A stretch of DNA of 64,000 bases. Origin: Streptomyces scabiei 87.22. Its GTDB lineage: Bacteria; Actinomycetota; Actinomycetes; Streptomycetales; Streptomycetaceae. The notes under the pieces are model-generated. The model worked only from the letters and a program-made list of their open reading frames with translations, made no database searches and had not been told where the DNA came from. Shown here in pieces: positions 1-8,761 of this stretch (within the stretch, counting starts at the first letter, position 1; each line of letters begins with the position of its first letter). Location: positions 2,356,001-2,420,000 of the forward strand of contig NC_013929.1 of the NCBI RefSeq assembly GCF_000091305.1. The letters are read 5' to 3'. Position numbers and translations under genes: made by a program.

Positions 1-987
1 CACGCACACGTACGACGTTCCCGGCGGCCCGCAGGGGCTCTCGCCGCGCTGTTCCTCACGGGAGCCCTGGCGCTCGCGGGCTGCTCCGACCCCCGGGACG
101 GCGGCGGCTCCCTCGATTCGGCATCCGACACCTCCAAGTCGAACAAGTCCGCCGCCCGGCAGGAGGGAGCCCTGAACGACGAGAGCGGCAGCGGCTACAG
201 CGAGCAGGGCGCCGCCGACGCACCGGTCAAGATCGCGCCCAGCCACATCATCCGCACCGCCTCGCTGACCGTACGGGTCAAGGACGTGCCGAAGGCCCTG
301 GACGAGGCCCGGACCGCCGTGGAGAGCGTGGGCGGTTTCGTGGGCAGCGAGTCCACGACCCTGGACGGCGAGGACCGGGAACGCACCCGGGTCGTCCTGC
401 GGGTGCCGTCGGACAAGTACGAGCAGGTCCTCGGCGACCTGGAGGGCACCGGCAAGCTGATCGCACGCAAGGAGAAGGCCGAGGACGTCACCGACCAGGT
501 CGTCGACGTGGACAGCCGGATCAAGACGCAGCGGGCGAGCGTGGCCCGGATCCGTGAGCTGATGGACCGGGCGGGCAAGCTCAGTGACGTGGTCACCCTG
601 GAGGGCGAGCTGAGCAGCCGGCAGGCCGACCTGGAGTCCCTGCTGGCCCAGCAGAAGTCCCTGAAGGACCGTGCGAGCCTCGCCACGATCACGCTGTCGC
701 TGTCCGAGACCGCGGTGAAGAAGGCCGACAAGGCCGACGACGAGCCGGGCTTCGTGGACGCGCTGGCGGGCGGCTGGAACGCGTTCGTCGCCGTGTTCCG
801 CTGGCTGGCGATGGCGCTCGCCGCGATCCTCCCCTTCGCGGTGGTCACCGCGGTCGTGGTGTTCCTGTGGCTGCGCCTGACCCGCACCCGCCGGCCCGCC
901 CCGGCGACGGCCGCCGCGGCCGTCGCTCCCGTCCTGGAGGAGCGGGAGGAGCCGTCGGAGCGGGAGGAGCGGTCGGAGCGGGAGTGA
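1..987 (+). CDS. DUF4349 domain lipoprotein (5' end outside window)
   Basis: The reading frame is open from base 1 and ends with TGA at 985-987, so the N-terminus is missing. The visible start still shows the end of a lipoprotein signal peptide: a hydrophobic run followed by the lipobox LALAGC (Cys encoded near base 82). A Ser/Gly/Asn-rich linker follows, then a DUF4349 domain with a predicted coiled-coil stretch (about 480-700: repeated Arg/Glu/Leu heptad-like sequence). A single C-terminal membrane helix lies at about 800-880, and the charged tail is rich in Arg then Glu (EEREEPSERE). The likely arrangement is a lipid-anchored extracytoplasmic domain also held by the C-terminal helix. DUF4349 proteins have no established biochemical role. 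The gene stands alone, 32 bp before a flavoprotein gene read in the same direction. Confidence 0.85.
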   Translation, partial: HAHVRRSRRPAGALAALFLTGALALAGCSDPRDGGGSLDSASDTSKSNKSAARQEGALNDESGSGYSEQGAADAPVKIAPSHIIRTASLTVRVKDVPKALDEARTAVESVGGFVGSESTTLDGEDRERTRVVLRVPSDKYEQVLGDLEGTGKLIARKEKAEDVTDQVVDVDSRIKTQRASVARIRELMDRAGKLSDVVTLEGELSSRQADLESLLAQQKSLKDRASLATITLSLSETAVKKADKADDEPGFVDALAGGWNAFVAVFRWLAMALAAILPFAVVTAVVVFLWLRLTRTRRPAPATAAAAVAPVLEEREEPSEREERSERE

Positions 988-1019
988 CGCGGAACCGGGA
1001 CACCGGGCCGCCGTAGCGT

Positions 1020-2429
1020 GTGCCCATGAACATGAGCCGTACTGAAGAACGTTCACGGGAACGCCTGGTGGTCGTCGGCGGCGACGCGGCGGGCATGTCC
1101 GCCGCGTCGCAGGCCCGCCGGCTGCGGGGGCCCGAGGAGCTGGAGATCGTGGCGTTCGAGCGGGGCCACTTCACCTCGTTCTCGGCGTGCGGCATCCCCT
1201 ACTGGGTGGGCGGCGACGTCCCCGAACGCGATCGGCTCGTCGCCCGCTCGCCCGAGGAGCACCGGGCGCGCCACATCGATCTGCGGATGCGCACGGAGGT
1301 CGTGGAGATCGATGTCGAGGGCGCCCGCGTGCGCGCGCGGGACCTCGACGCGGGCACCGAGTCCTGGACCTCGTACGACAAGCTCGTCATCGCCACCGGC
1401 GCCCGGCCGATCCGCCCGGACCTGCCCGGCGTCGACGCCCCCGGGGTGCACGGCGTGCAGACCCTGGACGACGGCCAGGCCCTCCTGGACACCCTGGCCG
1501 CCACCGGGGGCCGCCGGGCCGTGGTCGTCGGCGCGGGCTACATCGGCGTGGAGATGGCCGAGGCGCTCATCAACCGGGGGTACGAGGTCACGGTCGTCAA
1601 CCGGGGCGGCGAGCCCATGTCCACCCTCGACCCGGACATGGGCCGGCTGGTGCACAGGGCCATGACGGGCCTCGGCATCACGATGGTCGACGACGCCGAG
1701 GTCACCGCCCTGCGCACCGGCGCCGACGGCCGGGTCCGCGCGGTCGCGACGAAGGACGCCGAGTACCCGGCGGACGTGGTGGTCCTGGGCATCGGCGTAC
1801 GCCCGGAGACCACGCTCGCACGGGCGGCGGGGCTGCCCGTGGGCGACCACGGGGGCCTGCTGACCGACCTGGCCATGCGGGTGAGGGGCCACGAGAACAT
1901 CTGGGCCGGCGGCGACTGCGTCGAGGTCCTCGACCTGGTCTCCGGCAGCCTGCGGCACATCCCGCTCGGCACCCACGCCAACAAGCACGGGCAGATCATC
2001 GGCGCCAACGCCGGCGGCGGGTACGCCACCTTCCCGGGTGTCGTCGGCACCGCCGTCAGCAAGGTCTGCGACCTGGAGATCGCCCGCACCGGTCTGCGCG
2101 AGAAGGACGCCGACCGGGCGGGCCTCCAGTACGTCACGGTCACCGTCGAGTCGACGAGCCGCGCCGGGTACTACCCCGGCGCGGCCCCGATGACGGTGAA
2201 GATGCTCGCCGAACGCCGCACCGGCCGGCTCCTCGGCGTCCAGATCGTCGGCCGGGAGGGCGCGGGCAAGCGCGTCGACATCGCGGCGGTGGCCCTCACC
2301 GCGGGAATGACGGTGGAACAGATGACCGCCCTGGACCTCGGCTACGCCCCGCCCTTCTCCCCGGTCTGGGACCCGGTCCTGGTGGCGGCGAGAAAGGCGA
2401 CGGCAGCGGTCAGATCGGCCGGCGCCTAG
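1020..2429 (+). CDS. FAD/NAD(P)-dependent pyridine nucleotide-disulfide oxidoreductase, CoA-disulfide reductase-like
   Basis: A class of flavoprotein that uses NAD(P)H to reduce small disulfides or related substrates. Near the N-terminus is the FAD-binding Rossmann motif VVVGGDAAGMSAASQ. It is followed by FSACGIPYWVGG with a single redox Cys at about residue 57; single-Cys enzymes of the CoA-disulfide reductase/NADH oxidase group look like this, not the CxxxxC of glutathione reductase. A second nucleotide-binding motif, VVGAGYIGVEMAE, lies mid-protein, and the AGGDCVEV motif binds the FAD ribityl. The C-terminal third is the dimerisation domain. Length (469 aa) is typical. GTG at 1020 or ATG at 1026 or 1032 could be the start. 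The true substrate (CoA disulfide, oxygen, persulfide) cannot be told from sequence. The gene is followed by a 500-bp repeat tract, so it is probably monocistronic. Confidence 0.85.
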   Translation: MPMNMSRTEERSRERLVVVGGDAAGMSAASQARRLRGPEELEIVAFERGHFTSFSACGIPYWVGGDVPERDRLVARSPEEHRARHIDLRMRTEVVEIDVEGARVRARDLDAGTESWTSYDKLVIATGARPIRPDLPGVDAPGVHGVQTLDDGQALLDTLAATGGRRAVVVGAGYIGVEMAEALINRGYEVTVVNRGGEPMSTLDPDMGRLVHRAMTGLGITMVDDAEVTALRTGADGRVRAVATKDAEYPADVVVLGIGVRPETTLARAAGLPVGDHGGLLTDLAMRVRGHENIWAGGDCVEVLDLVSGSLRHIPLGTHANKHGQIIGANAGGGYATFPGVVGTAVSKVCDLEIARTGLREKDADRAGLQYVTVTVESTSRAGYYPGAAPMTVKMLAERRTGRLLGVQIVGREGAGKRVDIAAVALTAGMTVEQMTALDLGYAPPFSPVWDPVLVAARKATAAVRSAGA

Positions 2430-2435
2430 CCGCTC

Positions 2436-2965
2436 CGGCCCAAGCCCGGAGCATGTCCGAGAGGCCCGGAGCGGTGCCCGAGCCCGGGGCACGCCGGGGA
2501 GCCCGGCGCGTGTCCGGGGCCCGGCGCGTCCCCGGGAGCCCCGAGCGTGCCCGAGAGCCCGGTGCCTATCCGGTCCGGACCGAGCCCCGGGGAGGCCAAG
2601 AGGCACGCCCGAGCCCGGCGCGTCCCCGGGAGCCCGGCGCGTCCCCGGGAGCCCGGCGCGTGCCTGAGAGCCCGGCACCCAGCCGGTCCGGGCCGAGCCC
2701 CGGGGAGGCCGGGGTGTGCCCGTGAGGCCCGACACGTGCCCGAGCCCGGAGCGTCCCTGGAAGCCCGGAGCGTGCCCGTGAGGCCCGGCACGTGCGAGGC
2801 AGCCCGAAGCGTGCCCGGAAGGCCGGTGTGTTCGGGAGCCCGGCACCTGCCCAGGAGGCTCGGCGCGAGTCCGGGCGGCCCGGCACATGCCCGGAAACGC
2901 CGGAGCGTGCCCGGACGGCCGGGCGCGGGACCAGAAGCCCGGCGCGAGTCCGGGAGCTCGGCGTG
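2436..2965. repeat. Degenerate 19-bp tandem repeat tract
   Basis: The 540 bp between the flavoprotein and the next gene is made of degenerate copies of a unit close to GCCCGGCGCGTCCCCGGGA. The clearest copies start at 2613, 2632, 2651 and 2670, each exactly 19 bp apart. Elsewhere units alternate between forms ending in GTGCCCGAGA and GTGCCCGTGAG, with indels. Because 19 is not a multiple of 3 and the units are almost stop-free, every frame on both strands is open here and reads as Gly/Pro/Arg/Ala-rich pseudo-protein. I regard the tract as non-coding. The short half-palindromic GCCCGG...CCGGG arms could form hairpins in RNA. Confidence 0.75.
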
Positions 2966-2971
2966 GGTTCG

Positions 2972-3310
2972 TCAGACGGCCGATGTGCCGGTGATGCGGT
3001 CGATGGCCTGTCGGGCCTGCTCCGTCGGGGGGCGGGACGGCAGGGAGGACACCGACGCCGCGGACGTCACCGCGGCCGGCTGGGCCGTCGGCGCCGCAGC
3101 CGGCTTCGCGTGCGCGGCCGCCGGCCGGGCCGACCGCAGCCGGTGGCTCACCGCCTCGTCCAGGGTCACGGGCCGCTGCATCCGCGCCGCCAGCCGCCCG
3201 GCCTCCTGGCCGAGCGCGGCGACGTCCTCCCAGGGCAGCCGCACCACCAGCGAGATCTCGGCCTCACCATCGGGGGTGGCGTGCATCGCCGGGACAACTC
3301 GGTCGTTCAT
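2972..3310 (-). CDS. Conserved hypothetical small protein
   Basis: 112 aa, ATG start at 3310. The first ~55 residues contain a short ordered domain (EAEISLVVRLPWEDVAALGQEAGRLAARM) with alternating strand then amphipathic helix. The second half is low-complexity Ala/Pro/Ser/Thr, ending in a short helix (PTEQARQAIDRITGTSA). No catalytic motif, signal peptide or membrane segment is visible. The gene points toward the repeat tract and is divergent from the rhomboid protease gene, 139 bp away. Third-position GC is high, as expected for a real Streptomyces gene. I do not recognise a function. Confidence 0.6.
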   Translation of the reverse strand: MNDRVVPAMHATPDGEAEISLVVRLPWEDVAALGQEAGRLAARMQRPVTLDEAVSHRLRSARPAAAHAKPAAAPTAQPAAVTSAASVSSLPSRPPTEQARQAIDRITGTSAV

Positions 3311-3449
3311 CGCCTGTTCCTCACGTAGATCCGCGGTTGAGGAGTCATACGCACCACCCGCCCCGTACGTTCACCAGCGGCGGAGCCGGGGCCCGCACCG
3401 CCGCCGCGGGCGCTGATTCCTGCCCCTCATCCCGGGCAGAAGTTCTGGT

Positions 3450-4259
3450 GTGGTCATCCCCGTGCACGACGTGAACCCCGTGAGCCGCACGCCCTACGTG
3501 ACCTACGCACTGATCGCCGCGAACGTCTTCGTCTTCGTCTTCATGCCGGGTCTGGCCGGTTCCGCGCCGGGCGACGGCGCACTGTCCCGGCTGTGCCACA
3601 CCCAGGCGTTCCTGGAGCAGTACGCGGCCGTGCCGTCGGAGTTGATCCGCCAACAGCTGCCGCAACTCGTCCCCACCGGCGCACTCGCCCCGTCGGGCGG
3701 CTGCGCGCTGGGCCCGCCGGGCTACGACAAGTCGCCCGCGCTGTCCGTCCTGACGGCACTGTTCCTGCACGCGGGCTGGCTGCACCTGCTGGGCAACATG
3801 CTCTTCCTGCTGATCTTCGGCACCACCATCGAGGACCGGCTCGGCCGCGTACGGTTCGCCCTGTTCTACGTGGCCTGCGGCTACGCCGCGTCGTACGGCT
3901 ACGCCTTCGTCAACGCCGACTCCACCGACCCGCTGATCGGCGCGTCCGGCGCGATCGCCGGTGTCCTCGGCGCGTACCTCGTCCTCTACCCGAGGGCCAG
4001 GGTCTGGGTCCTCGTGCCCTTCCTGGTCTTCCTGCCGCTGAGACTGCCCGCCTGGCTGGTGCTGGGCTTCTGGTTCGTGCTCCAGGCGTTCAACTCCTCC
4101 GGCGAGGACGCCCTGGACGTCGGCACGGTGGCGTACGCGGCCCATCTGGTCGGTTTCGTGGCCGGCATGCTGCTGGCCTGGCCGCTGCGCCCCGGCACCC
4201 CGCCCCCGCCCGAGCCGCGCGGTCTGCTGTTCGGCAGACGGGCGCGGCCCGGCTGGTGA
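3450..4259 (+). CDS. Rhomboid family intramembrane serine protease
   Basis: An integral membrane protease expected to cleave transmembrane segments of other proteins within the bilayer. The sequence shows six or more hydrophobic helices. The catalytic serine lies in GASGAIAGVLGAY (Ser about residue 166, the family GxSG motif) and the catalytic histidine in AAHLVGFVAG (His about 232), forming the Ser-His dyad. The conserved first-loop/TM2 region HAGWLHLLGNMLFL, including the His and Asn that line the active site, is also present. The loop between TM1 and TM2 (about residues 45-95) holds three Cys. Start is GTG at 3450; length 269 aa is normal. It converges with hemE with only 10 bp between the stop codons. 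Its substrate is unknown. Confidence 0.92.
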   Translation: MVIPVHDVNPVSRTPYVTYALIAANVFVFVFMPGLAGSAPGDGALSRLCHTQAFLEQYAAVPSELIRQQLPQLVPTGALAPSGGCALGPPGYDKSPALSVLTALFLHAGWLHLLGNMLFLLIFGTTIEDRLGRVRFALFYVACGYAASYGYAFVNADSTDPLIGASGAIAGVLGAYLVLYPRARVWVLVPFLVFLPLRLPAWLVLGFWFVLQAFNSSGEDALDVGTVAYAAHLVGFVAGMLLAWPLRPGTPPPPEPRGLLFGRRARPGW

Positions 4260-4269
4260 GTCGGGCGTA

Positions 4270-5349
4270 CTACCGCGCCGTGCGCGTGTGGACGTACTCC
4301 ACGAGGCGGGTCAGGGAGTCCGGGTCCGTGCTGGGCATGACGCCGTGCCCGAGGTTGAAGACGTGCCCCTCCAGGCCGGCGGCGGCGTCGAGGACCTCGC
4401 GGGTCTTGGCCTCCACGGCCTCGGTGCCGGCGAACAGGACGGTCGGGTCCAGGTTCCCCTGGAGTGCCTTGCCGGGGCCGACGCGGCGGGCGGCCTCGTC
4501 GAGCGGGACGCGCCAGTCGACGCCGACGACGTCCGCGCCGGCCTCGCCCATGAGGCCCAGCAGCTCACCGGTGCCGACACCGAAGTGGATGCGCGGCACG
4601 CCGTACCCGGCGACGGCGTCGAAGACCTTCGCGGAGGCGGGGAGCACCGAGCGGCGGTAGTCCGCCGGGGCGAGGGCGCCCGCCCAGGAGTCGAACAGCT
4701 GGACGGCCGAGGCGCCCGCCTCGATCTGGACCCGGAGGAACGCGGAGGTGATCCCGGCGAGGCGGTCGAGCAGGTCGGCCCACAGCTCCGGGTCGCCGTA
4801 CATCATCGCCTTGGCGTTCTCGTAGGTGCGGGACGGGCCGCCCTCCACGAGGTAGCTGGCGAGGGTGAAGGGGGCGCCGGCGAAACCGATGAGGGGGATC
4901 TCCCCCAGCTCGGCGGTGAGCATCCCGATCGCCTCGGTGACGTAGGAGACGTCCTCGGGGGTCAGGTCGCGGAGCTGCGCGAGGTCGGCGCGGCTGCGGA
5001 TCGGCTTCTCGACGACCGGGCCGACCCCGGGCTTGATGTCGAGGTCGACACCGATGGCCTTGAGGGGGACGACGATGTCGCTGAAGTAGATCGCCGCGTC
5101 CACGTGGTGCCGGCGCACCGGCTGGAGGGTGATCTCGGTGACCAGCTCCGGCCGCATGCACGAGTCCAGCATCCCGATGCCCTGGCGCACCTTCAGGTAC
5201 TCGGGGAGCGAACGCCCGGCCTGCCGCATGAACCACACCGGCGTGTGCGGCACGGGCTCACGCCTGCACGCCTTCAGGAAGGCCGAGTTCTGGACGGCGG
5301 CGCGGGTGGCGGTCGGCTGGTGGCCCGAGGGGCTGGCGTTGGCACTCAC
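4270..5349 (-). CDS. hemE: Uroporphyrinogen decarboxylase
   Basis: Catalyses the four decarboxylations converting uroporphyrinogen III to coproporphyrinogen III in haem biosynthesis; cytosolic. The N-terminal signature [15 protein letters not shown], with the Arg residues that bind substrate carboxylates, is intact. So are [16 protein letters not shown] (catalytic Asp), [27 protein letters not shown] and the C-terminal [14 protein letters not shown] placed the start at GTG 5349 (N-terminus [11 protein letters not shown]), giving 359 aa, the family length; the frame stays open far upstream but without homologous sequence. The gene converges with the rhomboid gene and is divergent from the DUF3000 gene 187 bp away, an arrangement I recall as conserved in Streptomyces. 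Confidence 0.96.
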   Translation of the reverse strand: MSANASPSGHQPTATRAAVQNSAFLKACRREPVPHTPVWFMRQAGRSLPEYLKVRQGIGMLDSCMRPELVTEITLQPVRRHHVDAAIYFSDIVVPLKAIGVDLDIKPGVGPVVEKPIRSRADLAQLRDLTPEDVSYVTEAIGMLTAELGEIPLIGFAGAPFTLASYLVEGGPSRTYENAKAMMYGDPELWADLLDRLAGITSAFLRVQIEAGASAVQLFDSWAGALAPADYRRSVLPASAKVFDAVAGYGVPRIHFGVGTGELLGLMGEAGADVVGVDWRVPLDEAARRVGPGKALQGNLDPTVLFAGTEAVEAKTREVLDAAAGLEGHVFNLGHGVMPSTDPDSLTRLVEYVHTRTAR

Positions 5350-5535
5350 GAGGCAAAGTCTCCCACGGCTCACCGACGCCGACGGCCGGGGCCGGAGAGG
5401 GGCGGGAGGCCCGCTCCTCCGGCCGCGGCTCACCGCCCGTGGCGCGGCCCGCGTTCGCTGAGCGCGATGCGACAGTGACCCAGCGCACGGGTGTCTTGCC
5501 CTGCGCCGGGGCCCGGTTCCCCTTACTGTTCCGGC

Positions 5536-6207
5536 ATGGCTGCGGCTCAGGGACGACTGTCGGACGGCGCTGGCGGGATGGACGACGCGAAGGAGGGGGA
5601 GCGCGATGCAGGCAGGACGGCACCGGCTCCGTTCCGCTCGGCCGTCGAAGCGCTGGGGGCCACACGGCTGCGGCCGGAGATCGAGATCGAGTCGACCAAA
5701 CCGCCGCAGCGGCTCGCCCCGTACGCGTACGCCCTGGAGGCCGCGGTGGTCGAGGGGGACGAGGACCTCGCCGACGGCCGTCTCGTGCTGCTGCACGACC
5801 CCGACGGGCACGACGCCTGGCAGGGCACCTTCCGGCTGGTGACACTCGTCCGGGCGGAGCTGGAGCCCGAGATGGCGGCGGACCCGCTGCTGCCGGAGGT
5901 CTGCTGGTCGTGGCTGACCGGGGCGCTGCAGGCCCGGGGCCTGTCGTACGGGGAGCCGAGCGGGACGGTGACGCGGGCGAGTTCGCACTACTTCGGCGGG
6001 CTGGCGGCGCGGCCGGCCGCCTCGCAGATCGAGATCCGCGCCTCGTGGACCCCGCGCGAGGTGCTGGGCGGCGTGCCCGACACCGCCGCGCATCTCGCCT
6101 CGTGGTGCGATCTGCTGGGCCAGATCGCGGGGCTGCCCCCGGCGGTCGACCCCGGGGACGCGGCGGTGGTGACGCTGCCGCAACGGCGGGGCCCGCAGAC
6201 CCGCTGA
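5536..6207 (+). CDS. DUF3000 domain-containing protein
   Basis: An actinobacterial conserved protein of unknown function that habitually sits next to hemE. The DUF3000 core covers about residues 25-215 ([20 protein letters not shown] to the end), rich in Trp and acidic residues, with no membrane segment or known catalytic motif. I prefer the ATG at 5536 (223 aa). It has no Shine-Dalgarno sequence, but TACTGT at 5524-5529 is a good -10 hexamer placed so that transcription would begin at or next to the A of this ATG, suggesting a leaderless mRNA. Alternatives are GTG 5491 and ATG 5578. A strong Rho-independent terminator follows. Confidence 0.8.
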   Translation: MAAAQGRLSDGAGGMDDAKEGERDAGRTAPAPFRSAVEALGATRLRPEIEIESTKPPQRLAPYAYALEAAVVEGDEDLADGRLVLLHDPDGHDAWQGTFRLVTLVRAELEPEMAADPLLPEVCWSWLTGALQARGLSYGEPSGTVTRASSHYFGGLAARPAASQIEIRASWTPREVLGGVPDTAAHLASWCDLLGQIAGLPPAVDPGDAAVVTLPQRRGPQTR

Positions 6208-6246
6208 CCTCCCCGCCGGCCTTCCCACCGGCCCCTCCGGCCCTCA

Positions 6247-6278
6247 GGACCGTGCTCCACGGAGCACGGTCCCTTTTT
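6247..6278 (+). terminator. Rho-independent terminator after the DUF3000 gene
   Basis: A perfect 10-bp stem, GGACCGTGCT with AGCACGGTCC (6247-6272), with a 6-nt loop followed by CTTTTT. This is one of the few classic stem-plus-U-tract terminators in the window. Confidence 0.85.
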
Positions 6279-6327
6279 GTGTGCGAGCAACCATCCCGAC
6301 CATCACACCGGCCACCCTCATCACTTT

Positions 6328-6480
6328 GTCGATACGGCCACTTTCGGCCTCGTATCGACGTGAAGCGACACCGTTCGGTCTTCGAATGATCGAAGACGTG
6401 TCCGAATTGCACGGATTGTTACTCACTAAATCGTGATCATTCTCTAAAGGAGCAGAGGTTTGGTGCCGAAGACCTCTGTG
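6328..6480 (+). promoter_or_regulatory. AT-richer leader with three inverted repeats upstream of the response regulator
   Basis: The 284 bp between the terminator and the response-regulator start is unusually AT-rich for this chromosome. It holds three dyads. GTCGATACG pairs with CGTATCGAC (about 6328-6361). GTCTTCGA at 6378-6385 pairs perfectly with TCGAAGAC at 6390-6397 over a 4-nt spacer. AGAGGT pairs with ACCTCT (about 6456-6479). The segment 6408-6450 between them is the most AT-rich and probably contains the promoter, but I cannot assign -35/-10 boxes with confidence. One or more dyads may be operators of the downstream LuxR-type protein. Confidence 0.5.
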
Positions 6481-6562
6481 ACCTTGAAAGCACGGTTCGT
6501 CCCGGCTTCGACCCCACGAGCCCGGCGAATCAGCCCCCCGCCCCGCACCCCCAGGAGGCCTG

Positions 6563-7222
6563 GTGTCCGTTCTCCTTGAGCAGCCCGCAAGCCTGGTCGC
6601 CTACCGTCCGAACAAGCCGACCGCGATGGTGGTGGTGGCCGATCCGCGCGTCCGGTCCACCGTCACCCGGCACCTGTGGGCCCTCGGGGTCCGCGATGTC
6701 ATCGAGGCCTCGTCCATCGCCGAGGCCCGTCCCCGCGTCGGCAACCCCCGCGACATCTGCGTCGCGGACGTTCACCTGCCGGACGGTTCCGGCCTCACCC
6801 TCCTCTCCGAGACCCGCGCGGCGGGGTGGCCCAACGGCCTCGCCCTCTCCGCCGCCGACGACATCGGCGCCGTACGCAACGCCCTCGCGGGCGGTGTGAA
6901 GGGATACGTCGTCACCGGCACCCGCACCAACATCGGACTGCCCACCCGCCCGGGGGCCGCCCCCCTCGGCTCCGCCGCCCGTATGCACCGCCGCCCCCCG
7001 GGAGCCCCGAGCCACCCGGGCGGCTACCGGGAGCTGTCGGGCCGCGAGGTCGAGGTGCTGCGCCTGGTCGCGGAGGGGCAGTCGAACAAGGCGATCGGCG
7101 TCTCCATGGGCCTGTCCGCACTCACGGTCAAGAGCCACTTGGCCCGAATCGCGCGCAAGCTGGGCACCGGCGACCGCGCCGGGATGGTGGCGGTGGCCCT
7201 GCGCACCGGGATCATCCACTGA
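6563..7222 (+). CDS. LuxR/NarL-type response regulator with atypical receiver domain
   Basis: A DNA-binding transcription factor. Residues about 20-120 form a receiver-like domain (MVVVADPRVRSTVTRHLW ... VADVHLPDGSGLTLL) with a possible phospho-acceptor Asp at about 69. The acidic pair at the start of the fold is reduced to one Asp (VVADP), so phosphorylation is uncertain. Residues about 155-215 are a LuxR-type helix-turn-helix (LSGREVEVLRLVAEGQSNK ... LTVKSHLARIARKLG). A Pro/Arg-rich linker joins the domains. No sensor kinase gene is adjacent, so it is an orphan regulator. Start is GTG 6563, just after AGGAGG at 6553-6558. A hairpin follows the gene. Confidence 0.88.
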   Translation: MSVLLEQPASLVAYRPNKPTAMVVVADPRVRSTVTRHLWALGVRDVIEASSIAEARPRVGNPRDICVADVHLPDGSGLTLLSETRAAGWPNGLALSAADDIGAVRNALAGGVKGYVVTGTRTNIGLPTRPGAAPLGSAARMHRRPPGAPSHPGGYRELSGREVEVLRLVAEGQSNKAIGVSMGLSALTVKSHLARIARKLGTGDRAGMVAVALRTGIIH

Positions 7223-7361
7223 CACCGGGGGCACGGCGGCCGGACACCGAGGACACGGCGCCAGGAAAGGGCCGAAATCCGCGATCGATGTCCGACTCCT
7301 CCGGGTTCGCCGGACATATTCACTGACACGTGTGATACGTGACTGGTTTACGCCCCTGGAT

Positions 7362-7393
7362 GGCCCGTCGGCGGAACGTTCCGTCGGCGGGCC
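7362..7393 (+). terminator. Near-perfect palindrome after the response-regulator gene
   Basis: The 32-bp segment beginning GGCCCGTCGGCGGAA and ending TTCCGTCGGCGGGCC is palindromic except for positions that pair as G-U in RNA, centred on AACGTT. It lies 140 bp downstream of the regulator and 28 bp before rnd. It can act as a terminator (no U tract) or as an operator for rnd. Confidence 0.5.
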
Positions 7394-7420
7394 TTGTCCA
7401 TACACGGATACCCTTGACAG

Positions 7421-8716
7421 GTGACCGACGCCCAAGAGACCGCAGCAGACAGGACCCTGCGAACCACCGGAGGCGCCCCTCCGGACGACGGCGGATCTTC
7501 TGAAGCGGGGGCGCCGATCCCTTTGCTGGAGCCCCGGGAGGGCATTCCGGCCGTCATCGCGGACGAGGACTCGCTCGCCGCGGTGATCGCCGCCTTCGCC
7601 GCCGGCACCGGCCCCGTCGCCGTGGACGCCGAACGCGCGTCCGGTTACCGCTACGGTCAGCGCGCCTATCTGGTGCAGTTGCGCCGCGAGGGCGCGGGCA
7701 CCGCGCTCATCGACCCCGTGGCCTGCCCCGACCTCTCCGGCCTCGGCGAGGCGCTCTCCGGCGTGGAGTGGGTGCTCCACGCGGCCACCCAGGACCTGCC
7801 GTGTCTGCGCGAGATAGACATGGTCCCGACGCGGATCTTCGACACCGAGCTGGCCGGGCGGCTCGCCGGCTTCCCCCGGGTCGGCCTCGGCGCGATGGTC
7901 GAGGGCGTCCTCGGCTACGTCCTGGAGAAGGGCCACTCCGCCGTCGACTGGTCGACCCGTCCGCTGCCCGAGCCGTGGCTGCGCTACGCCGCGCTCGACG
8001 TGGAACTCCTCGTGGACCTGCGGGACGCCCTGGAGAAGGAGCTGGACCGGCAGGGGAAGCTGGAGTGGGCCCGCCAGGAGTTCGACGCGATCGCCTCCGC
8101 GCCGCCCGCGGAACCCCGCAAGGACCCGTGGCGGCGTACGTCCGGGATGCACAAGGTGCGCCGGCGGCGGCAGATGGCGGTCGTGCGGGAGATGTGGGAG
8201 GCGCGGGACCGGATCGCGCAGCGCCGGGACGTCTCCCCCGGCAAGGTGCTGAGCGACGCGGCGATCGTCGAGGCGTCCCTGGCCCTGCCGGTGAACGCCA
8301 CCGCACTGGCCGCGCTGAACGGCTTCGGGCACCGGATGGGCCGGCGTCAGCTGGAGCAGTGGCAGGCGGCGGTCGACCGGGCCAGGGCGCTGCCGGACTC
8401 GGCGCTGCCGGCGCACGGGCAGCCCGTGACCGGGCCGCCCCCGCCGAAGGCGTGGGCCGACAAGGATCCCGCGGCGGCGGCCCGACTGTCCGCCGCGCGG
8501 GCCGGGGTGTCCGCGCTGGCCGAGCAGCTCAACATGCCGCAGGAGAACCTGATCACCCCGGACACGGTCCGGCGGCTGTGCTGGGAACCGCCGAGGTCGC
8601 TGGACGCGGAGGCGGTGAGCGCGGTGCTCGCGGGCCACGGGGCGCGGGCCTGGCAGGTGGAACTGGTGACGCCGGTGCTGGTGGGCGCGATGTCCGCGGT
8701 GGCGAAGGACGCATAG
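7421..8716 (+). CDS. rnd: Ribonuclease D (DEDDy 3'-5' exoribonuclease with HRDC domain)
   Basis: A 3'-5' exonuclease expected to act on stable RNA such as tRNA precursors. The DEDDy exonuclease motifs are all visible: VAVDAERASGYRYGQ (Exo I, Asp and Glu), WVLHAATQDLPCL (Exo II Asp) and YAALDVELLVDL (Exo III Tyr-x3-Asp). The HRDC nucleic-acid-binding domain follows (about residues 245-325, MAVVREMWEARDRIAQRRD...). The C-terminal ~100 residues form a second helical region, as in other actinobacterial homologues. Length 431 aa; GTG start at 7421 with no clear ribosome site. GGATAC at 7407-7412 could be a -10 for a leaderless transcript. Confidence 0.93.
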   Translation: MTDAQETAADRTLRTTGGAPPDDGGSSEAGAPIPLLEPREGIPAVIADEDSLAAVIAAFAAGTGPVAVDAERASGYRYGQRAYLVQLRREGAGTALIDPVACPDLSGLGEALSGVEWVLHAATQDLPCLREIDMVPTRIFDTELAGRLAGFPRVGLGAMVEGVLGYVLEKGHSAVDWSTRPLPEPWLRYAALDVELLVDLRDALEKELDRQGKLEWARQEFDAIASAPPAEPRKDPWRRTSGMHKVRRRRQMAVVREMWEARDRIAQRRDVSPGKVLSDAAIVEASLALPVNATALAALNGFGHRMGRRQLEQWQAAVDRARALPDSALPAHGQPVTGPPPPKAWADKDPAAAARLSAARAGVSALAEQLNMPQENLITPDTVRRLCWEPPRSLDAEAVSAVLAGHGARAWQVELVTPVLVGAMSAVAKDA

Positions 8717-8729
8717 GGCCTGCCGCTGC

Positions 8730-8754
8730 GGCGGGGGAGCCTCGCTCCCCCGCC
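8730..8754. terminator. Bidirectional terminator between rnd and the sugar ABC operon
   Basis: A perfect 11-bp stem, GGCGGGGGAGC and GCTCCCCCGCC, with a 3-nt loop. It lies in the 45-bp gap between the convergent rnd and permease genes. Confidence 0.8.
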
Positions 8755-8761
8755 CAGGGGC

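Noticed and set aside
2436..2965. CRISPR array
   Set aside because: The repeats are adjacent, degenerate and without unique spacers, and no cas gene is nearby. No other CRISPR-like pattern was seen in the window.
1053..3416. Long Gly/Pro/Arg-rich open frames on both strands across the flavoprotein gene and repeat tract (for example 1053-2888 minus and 2547-3416 plus)
   Set aside because: They arise from high GC and from the 19-bp repeat, which leaves all frames open. They lack ribosome sites and domains, and they overlap a well-supported gene.
5350..6228. Upstream extension of the hemE frame to give a 652-aa protein
   Set aside because: The extension is antisense to the DUF3000 gene and has no family similarity. 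GTG 5349 gives the normal HemE length.
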